Below are positions 58,529-64,000 of a stretch of DNA of 64,000 bases, piece by piece. Each line of letters starts with the position of its first letter. The stretch's first letter is position 1. The translations under genes and the position numbers were made by a program. Under the pieces are notes generated by a model. That model did not search any database and was not told the origin of the DNA. It saw only the letters and a list, made by a program, of their open reading frames with translations. Source of the DNA: Ferrimonas marina (lineage in GTDB: Bacteria > Pseudomonadota > Gammaproteobacteria > Enterobacterales > Shewanellaceae); NCBI RefSeq assembly GCF_900129905.1, contig NZ_FQXG01000005.1, forward strand, positions 227,059 to 291,058, written 5' to 3'.

Positions 58529-60293
58529 CGTTTTGCTCCAAAAGGTGACGCCAGGGAAGGGCGATGCCCAACTGACTGACCAGGTTATCTTGCTCTTCGC
58601 TGGCCAATCCTTGCCATAACGCCTGCCCCGGCAGTTCGGGCTGACTCCAGCCCGACAACCAGTGGGCCAGCGCCGCCGTTTCCGGCTCATCCTGCTCCAG
58701 CCACTGCAGCAGTTCACTCACCGCCTTGACCAGATCCGCCTGGCGCAACACCGCCGGTGCAGTGCGCACCACCAGGCGTTTGCCCTGGGGCACCACTTCG
58801 ATGCCCAGGCGACGCAGAAGTTCCTGACGCTGCTCCAATACCCCCAGCCAGTTGACATCAGCGGGGATGCTGACCGGCAGCAACAGCGGCTGCCCCACCA
58901 ACCCTTGTGGCAGCCGGGCCAACAGGGCCTGCTTCTGGTGATGCCGGTGCAGTGCCGTCATCGACAGCAGCCGCAGCTCCTGCTGTTGGGCCACCAGTGC
59001 GGTGTCCTCATCCAGCTGGGTCATCCAGCGCCAGTCGCTGCCCTGTTGCGCCGCCGGTGCCTCGGTGCGCATCAGCTCACCGTAGACGCTGACCGCATCG
59101 GCACTGGGGGCGCTGGGACGCAGCGGCGGAGGGCTATAGTGCCCACCGCCGCCTGAACCGCGGCTGACCCGATCGCCATAGACGGGCGACTCACTGCGAA
59201 CCTGACCGGGGGCGGTCGGAGCCTCCATCGTGGCCACCGGCTCATAGCGGGTCGGTTCGATGGCCGCCGGTTCGGCCACGACACCACCGGTTGCCTCCAG
59301 CCGAGCCACCAGGCCTTGCTGCAGTGCGGTGAGGATAAAGTCGTGAACGTAGCGGGCCTGATGGAAACGCACCTCGTGTTTGGCCGGGTGTACGTTCACA
59401 TCCACCTCGTGCGGATCCAGGGTCAGGTACAACACATACCCCGCCGCCTGGCTCAGGCCACACTCCTCCAGCGCCTGACGCACCGCGTGGTTGACCAGCT
59501 TGTCGCGCACCACCCGGCCATTGACGTAGAAGTACTGCACATCGGAGACCCGGGCACGATCGTCATCCAGCGCCATAAAGCCGGTCAGGGCCAGATCATC
59601 GTTGCTGCAGCGCAGGGCAAAGGCCCGCTCGGCAAAGGCGCTGCCACAGATGGAAGCCAGCCGCTGATGCTTCTGCCGCTCGTTGCGGGCAGGCCGATAC
59701 TGGCGCACCAGCTTGCCGTTGTGGCGCAGGGTAAAGTGCACCTCGTCCTTGGCCAGAGCGATGCGGCGCAGCTGCTCCTCGATGTGGGTAAATTCGGTTT
59801 TGTCCGCCCGCAGGAAACGGCGCCGGGCCGGGGTATTGAAGAACAGGTCCACCACCTCCACGGTGGTGCCCACCGGATGCGCCGTGGGCTTGACCTGTAC
59901 CGCCATCTCCCGCCCTTCGGCGTAGGCCTGCCAGGCCTCGGAGGCGTCCTGGGTGCGTGAGCTCAGGGTCAGGCGGGCCACCGAGCTGATGGAAGCCAAT
60001 GCCTCACCGCGGAAGCCGAAGCTGAGGATCGATTCCAGATCTTCCAGTGAACTGACCTTGGAGGTGGCATGGCGGGCCAGTGCCAGCTCCAGCTCGGCCT
60101 TGGGGATCCCCTTGCCGTTGTCTCTGACAATCAGGGCCTTGCTGCCGCCACGCTCGACGTCGATCTCAATCTTGCTGGCACCGGCATCCAGGCAGTTCTC
60201 CACCAGCTCCTTGAGCACGGAGGCGGGGCGTTCCACCACCTCACCGGCGGCAATCTGGTTAGCCAGTTGCGGTGGCAGTATCTGTATGGGCAT
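58521..60293 (-). CDS. mutL: DNA mismatch repair protein MutL
   Basis: 590 residues. GHKL ATPase motifs [30 protein letters not shown]-terminal dimerisation domain without the QQHAAHERI-type endonuclease motif, as in dam-type gammaproteobacteria. Confidence 0.97.
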   Translation of the reverse strand: MPIQILPPQLANQIAAGEVVERPASVLKELVENCLDAGASKIEIDVERGGSKALIVRDNGKGIPKAELELALARHATSKVSSLEDLESILSFGFRGEALASISSVARLTLSSRTQDASEAWQAYAEGREMAVQVKPTAHPVGTTVEVVDLFFNTPARRRFLRADKTEFTHIEEQLRRIALAKDEVHFTLRHNGKLVRQYRPARNERQKHQRLASICGSAFAERAFALRCSNDDLALTGFMALDDDRARVSDVQYFYVNGRVVRDKLVNHAVRQALEECGLSQAAGYVLYLTLDPHEVDVNVHPAKHEVRFHQARYVHDFILTALQQGLVARLEATGGVVAEPAAIEPTRYEPVATMEAPTAPGQVRSESPVYGDRVSRGSGGGGHYSPPPLRPSAPSADAVSVYGELMRTEAPAAQQGSDWRWMTQLDEDTALVAQQQELRLLSMTALHRHHQKQALLARLPQGLVGQPLLLPVSIPADVNWLGVLEQRQELLRRLGIEVVPQGKRLVVRTAPAVLRQADLVKAVSELLQWLEQDEPETAALAHWLSGWSQPELPGQALWQGLASEEQDNLVSQLGIALPWRHLLEQNDE

Positions 60294-60301
60294 GGCCCCT
60301 C

Positions 60302-61606
60302 CTACAGCTTGGGGATCACCAGCTCTTGGCCCACCGCCAGGGTGTCGGAGCGCAGCTGGTTGGCGCTTCGCAGGGCGCTGAGGCTGACCTGGTAGCGAGA
60401 GGCGATCACCGACAGGGATTCGCCCCGACGGACCTTATGCACCTGGCGCTGGGCCAGCAGCGAATCCCGCGGCGGGTTCTCACTGAAGTGGGCAACGATG
60501 GCGGTGGACAGCGCGTTGGCCAGCTTTTGCTGATGACCGCGGGTCCGCAGCTTGGCCTCTTCACTAGGATTGGAGATAAAGCCGGTTTCCACCAGCAGCG
60601 AGGGGAAGTCCGGTGACTTCAGCACCGCCAGCGAAGCGGACTGCGGTCGACGCTTGTGCAGGGTGGTCACCCGTCCCAGCTCCCCCAGCATCCGCCCGGC
60701 CAGTTGTTGGCTCTCCATCATGGAGTTCTCCCGGGCAAGATCGAGGAAGGTGCGCTGCAGGTGAGGATCATCCTGGCTGGTCTGGGAGATCACCTCACCA
60801 ATACCACGCAGTTCCGACAGCTTGTCGTCCCGCTCCAGCCAGCGACCCATTTCGGAGTTGGCCCGACGCAGCGACAGTACCCACACCGAGGCCCCTTTAG
60901 GCTGGGGCGTGGAGAAGGCATCGGCGTGGATGGAGACCAGCAGATCGGCCTTGCTGGTGCGAGCCTTGGCGCTGCGATCGTCGAGACTGACGAAGTAGTC
61001 GCCGCTGCGCACCATCACCGCCTCAAAACCGCTGTGGGCATCCAGGTCACGCTGCAGCTTTTGCGCGATGGGCAGCACCACGTTCTTTTCGTAGACGCCG
61101 CTGGGGCCGATGGAGCCAGGATCTTTACCGCCATGGCCTGCATCGATGGCGATCACCACCTTGCGGCCGGGCTGGGCCTTGGCGCCCTGCACCGGGTTGC
61201 CGCCGGAGGGGGACAGGTCGACCACCAGGCGATGGGGCGCGCTGCCACTGGGGCCCAGGCGGAACGCCTTGTGCCCAGCGGAAACCGACATATCCAGCAC
61301 CAGACGCAGATTGCCGGTAGCACTGGGGGAGCTGGCCCGGATCCGTCGCATCATCGGCGACTCCTCACCCAAGCCATCGAGCTTGGTGGCCAGCTTGGTG
61401 TTGGTCAGATCGATCACGACCCGATCCGGCCCGGTCAGGCGCGAGATCTTGTAGTCCGGGCTGGACGCCATATCCAGCACCACCCGAGTCTTATCGGCAC
61501 TATGGTTGATCCGGATGTTGTTAACCTGGTTGGCCCAGGCCGACTGGCAAAGCACCAGCATCAACAACACCACACCAAGCGGTTGCAGCAATCGAGCGAG
61601 CATCAT
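60302..61606 (-). CDS. amiB: N-acetylmuramoyl-L-alanine amidase AmiB type
   Basis: 434 residues. Signal peptide, N-terminal AMIN domain ([18 protein letters not shown]), amidase_3 catalytic domain ([21 protein letters not shown]), and a C-terminal LysM ([20 protein letters not shown]). Splits septal murein. Confidence 0.95.
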   Translation of the reverse strand: MMLARLLQPLGVVLLMLVLCQSAWANQVNNIRINHSADKTRVVLDMASSPDYKISRLTGPDRVVIDLTNTKLATKLDGLGEESPMMRRIRASSPSATGNLRLVLDMSVSAGHKAFRLGPSGSAPHRLVVDLSPSGGNPVQGAKAQPGRKVVIAIDAGHGGKDPGSIGPSGVYEKNVVLPIAQKLQRDLDAHSGFEAVMVRSGDYFVSLDDRSAKARTSKADLLVSIHADAFSTPQPKGASVWVLSLRRANSEMGRWLERDDKLSELRGIGEVISQTSQDDPHLQRTFLDLARENSMMESQQLAGRMLGELGRVTTLHKRRPQSASLAVLKSPDFPSLLVETGFISNPSEEAKLRTRGHQQKLANALSTAIVAHFSENPPRDSLLAQRQVHKVRRGESLSVIASRYQVSLSALRSANQLRSDTLAVGQELVIPKL

Positions 61607-62070
61607 CCCTCAGAGGCAAGTTCAGCGAGTATTCGTTCTCCAGCGGGTGACAATGCGGTCAGGGTTGCCTCGCGCCCACGCTCCAGGTACTGCATATGGA
61701 GGTGCACATCGGCCTGCGGCAGGATCCCTTCGCCTTTACTCGGCCATTCCACCAACGCCAGGGTATTGTCCGCAAAATAATCACGGATCCCCATAAATTC
61801 AAGTTCTTCAGGGTCTGACAAGCGATACAGATCAAAGTGATAGACCTGTATGTCGCCCAGCTCATAGGGCTCTACCAGGGTGTAGGTCGGGCTTTTTACC
61901 GCACCGCCATGGCCCAGTGCCTGCACCAGACCGCGGGTGAAGGTGGTCTTGCCAGCCCCCAGGTCTCCCTCCAGGTGAACCACCAGTGGCGGCCGGATCA
62001 CACCGGCTAACTGCGCGCCAAGCGCCAATGTGGCCGCTTCGTCGGCCAGGTTCACCTGATGTTGGCTCAT
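61603..62070 (-). CDS. tsaE: tRNA t6A synthesis ATPase TsaE
   Basis: 155 residues. Walker [29 protein letters not shown]. Overlaps amiB and nnr by 4 bp each. Confidence 0.97.
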   Translation of the reverse strand: MSQHQVNLADEAATLALGAQLAGVIRPPLVVHLEGDLGAGKTTFTRGLVQALGHGGAVKSPTYTLVEPYELGDIQVYHFDLYRLSDPEELEFMGIRDYFADNTLALVEWPSKGEGILPQADVHLHMQYLERGREATLTALSPAGERILAELASEG

Positions 62071-63557
62071 ACGTCCCCTTGATTAACCCTGTTTCGGATG
62101 TGTGGCAGCAGATCAGACGGCAGCATGCCTTTGGGCCCCGGCCCCAAGGCATCGTCCGCCGCTTCACCGTGGATCAACACCCCGGCACACGCCGCAGACA
62201 TGGGCGCCAGCCCTTGCGAAAGTAAGCCGCCGATTATGCCAGATAACAGATCGCCACTGCCACCTGTGGCCAGGCCTGGGTTGCCCACAGGCAGCAGTAG
62301 CTGCGGGCCATCGCCGCCGTCGATCAGGGTACCGGGCCCCTTCAGTACCACCACCCCGCCGTAGCGCTGCTGCAACCGGCGAGCGGCGCCGAAGCGGTCG
62401 GCTTCGATCTCCGCCACGGAGCAACCCAGCAGTCGAGCCGCCTCGCCAGGATGAGGGGTCAGCACCCAGTTATCCTGGTGGCGAGGGTGCTCGGCAAGCC
62501 AGTTCAGGCCATCAGCGTCCAGCAGAACAGGTTGAGACTGCGCCAACACCTGAGGCAGGCACTGGGCTGCTACTGCCCCCTGCCCCAGACCAGGTCCCAG
62601 TACGATCGCGTCGGCCCAGGCCAATCGCTGCGCTAGCGCCTCGGACTCCAGCGCCTCAACCATCACCTCCGGATGACGTGCCAACATGGGCGCAACGACA
62701 CTCTGATGGCCCATGGCCGCGACCAGGCCGGTGCCCACCCGTAGGGCCGCGCCAGCCGCCAACAACAGGGCGCCGCCCATACCGGCCTCGCCGCCCAGCA
62801 ACAAAACCCGGCCATGCTGCCCCTTGTGGCTGGCCACTGAGCGATCCGGTAGCCAATCCTTCAACTGTCGGGGTGACCCCAGAAGCACATCCGCCGGCCT
62901 GGCCGCCAGAGCCTGACCCAGTTGCAGCGGCGCAAAGCTCAACTCCCCCACGTACTCGCGGGCAGCCCCGGTTAGCAGGGCCGGCTTGACCCCAACAAAG
63001 GTGATGGTGTGAGTTGCCTTCACTGCCAGCCCAGTGACAGCGCCGGTTTCGCCATTGAGGCCCGAGGGGATATCCAGCGACAGTACCGGTGCATTCAGCC
63101 GGTTGAGCTGCTCGACCCATTGCGCCATCTCCTGGCGCAGCGGCCCTCGCAATCCGGTACCGACCAGGGCATCCACATAAAGCGACCCATCGGCCGGGAT
63201 CTGTTGCAGCGGCAACACCTCGCCGCCCGAGGCCAACCAGGCCTGTTGGGCACGGGCGGCGTCCCCGGTCAGTGCCCGCTCCGGCTGGGCTTGCAGCAAC
63301 CGAACCTGTCGCCCCTGCGCCTTGGCCAGGCGGGCCAGCACATAGCCGTCACCGGCGTTATTGCCGCCGCCACACAACACCACCAGCGCCTGGCACTGTG
63401 GCCAACGCCGCAGCAGCTGCTGCCAGGCCGCCTCGCCAGCCGCTTCCATCACCTGGTACAGCGGGATATTCAACTGCTCGGCCAGCCTTGGCTCTTGCTC
63501 GCGAATGGTCGATGCACGGAACAAGGCCCGGGGAAGCTGAACTAGATCGGCTCGCAT
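62067..63557 (-). CDS. nnr: Bifunctional NAD(P)H-hydrate epimerase/dehydratase
   Basis: 496 residues from 63557 ([13 protein letters not shown]). YjeF-N epimerase domain ([18 protein letters not shown]) and ADP-dependent dehydratase domain ([30 protein letters not shown]). Repairs damaged NAD(P)H. Confidence 0.96.
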   Translation of the reverse strand: MRADLVQLPRALFRASTIREQEPRLAEQLNIPLYQVMEAAGEAAWQQLLRRWPQCQALVVLCGGGNNAGDGYVLARLAKAQGRQVRLLQAQPERALTGDAARAQQAWLASGGEVLPLQQIPADGSLYVDALVGTGLRGPLRQEMAQWVEQLNRLNAPVLSLDIPSGLNGETGAVTGLAVKATHTITFVGVKPALLTGAAREYVGELSFAPLQLGQALAARPADVLLGSPRQLKDWLPDRSVASHKGQHGRVLLLGGEAGMGGALLLAAGAALRVGTGLVAAMGHQSVVAPMLARHPEVMVEALESEALAQRLAWADAIVLGPGLGQGAVAAQCLPQVLAQSQPVLLDADGLNWLAEHPRHQDNWVLTPHPGEAARLLGCSVAEIEADRFGAARRLQQRYGGVVVLKGPGTLIDGGDGPQLLLPVGNPGLATGGSGDLLSGIIGGLLSQGLAPMSAACAGVLIHGEAADDALGPGPKGMLPSDLLPHIRNRVNQGDV

Positions 63558-63620
63558 ATCACTGAGTTTCCGGCAGATTCGAAATTCATATCTATACTCA
63601 AGTTTGTATAGCTTCAGCGA

Positions 63621-63827
63621 ATGAAGCAACTATGCAGTACAGAGACAGGGAATGGGCTCATGATGCTGTTCACGATGTGCGTACTTTGCCTCACCGCTTT
63701 CCTCTCATCCATGCCGATGCAAATGGCTTGGCTGAAGGAAGCAATGGCCATCATCTGCGTGTTGTTGGTGTTCGCCAACCTGCTGTCCGCGCTCAAACCG
63801 CCCGCTGAAAGCGAGTTTGACCTCTAG
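63621..63827 (+). CDS. Small two-TM membrane protein, hypothetical
   Basis: Up to 68 residues; an internal start at 63660 (MMLFTMCVLC) is possible. Two hydrophobic segments (LMMLFTMCVLCLTAFLSS and AMAIICVLLVFANLLSAL). No family recognised; divergent from nnr. No clear ribosome-binding site at the first ATG. Confidence 0.4.
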   Translation: MKQLCSTETGNGLMMLFTMCVLCLTAFLSSMPMQMAWLKEAMAIICVLLVFANLLSALKPPAESEFDL

Positions 63828-63975
63828 CTGAGGCCGGGCAACAAACCGCACCGCATTTCGCCGCGGTGTGAGGCCCCCTCTCCCTCTGAAACAGCCCCGG
63901 TATCAACCCGACTCCAGTTGTCACCTCCCCCACCAAAGGCATCGCCGCAATGCACGATGCCCACTCCCAGAGAGC

Positions 63976-64000
63976 AAAAAACCACCCTGACGGGTGGTTT
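63976..64000. terminator. Hairpin at the window end
   Basis: AACCACCC-TGA-CGGGTGGTTT with A-run to the left. It probably ends a leftward or rightward transcript cut by the window edge. Confidence 0.5.

Overview
The window reads as a piece of a GC-rich gammaproteobacterial chromosome, most likely Ferrimonas or a close Alteromonadales/Shewanella relative. This placement is inferred from gene content and order: the hfl/hfq/miaA/mutL/amiB/tsaE/nnr cluster, valS-holC-pepA-lptFG, a Na+-type flagellar motX, periplasmic flavocytochrome c-type genes and GlyGly-CTERM (rhombosortase-type) secreted proteases. No database search was possible.

Positions 1 to about 13,200 are an integrated mobile island whose left end lies outside the window. 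From the tRNA inward it holds a P4-type tyrosine integrase, a 490-bp non-coding region with seven copies of TACGACA/TGTCGTA beside an AT-rich tract (candidate replication origin), a primase/helicase-like protein, an AlpA regulator and an unknown protein. Its cargo is a leftward type I restriction-modification operon (hsdM, hsdS, a two-TM membrane protein, a GIY-YIG/DUF4357 protein, and hsdR running off the left edge). A broken second copy of the hsdR 5' end between the membrane protein and the GIY-YIG gene marks a past rearrangement. The island abuts a tRNA-Ile2(CAU) gene, the probable attachment site.

Positions 13,280-28,800 are accessory chromosome: a thioredoxin-fold protein, a VOC protein, a winged-helix/TM/beta-propeller sensor-regulator, and two tandem ~1,290-residue secreted subtilases. 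The first subtilase has lost Asp, His, oxyanion Asn and Ser (now Ser, Arg, Tyr, Thr); the second keeps all four. Both end in a GlyGly-CTERM-type tail. Three paralogous Yip1-family membrane proteins surround a DUF2167 protein just downstream. This pseudoprotease/protease pair with its divergent regulator is the most unusual chromosomal feature here.

Positions 28,900-45,700 mix core and metabolic genes: valS-holC-pepA, lptF-lptG, a two-gene flavocytochrome c-type reductase preceded by two GGAACCGGTTCC palindromes, LysR and TetR regulators, an AhpD-like protein, an RDD protein, tRNA-Leu(CAA), glycerate kinase with a GntP permease, dgkA and a START-domain protein.

Positions 45,800-64,000 are core: rpsF-priB-rpsR-rplI, DUF481, rnr-rlmB, motX, purA, DUF2065, hflK-hflC, hflX, hfq, miaA, mutL, amiB, tsaE, nnr. 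Three intergenic sites (32.4, 45.7 and 48.3 kb) carry the same 7-bp-period CTAG tandem repeat.
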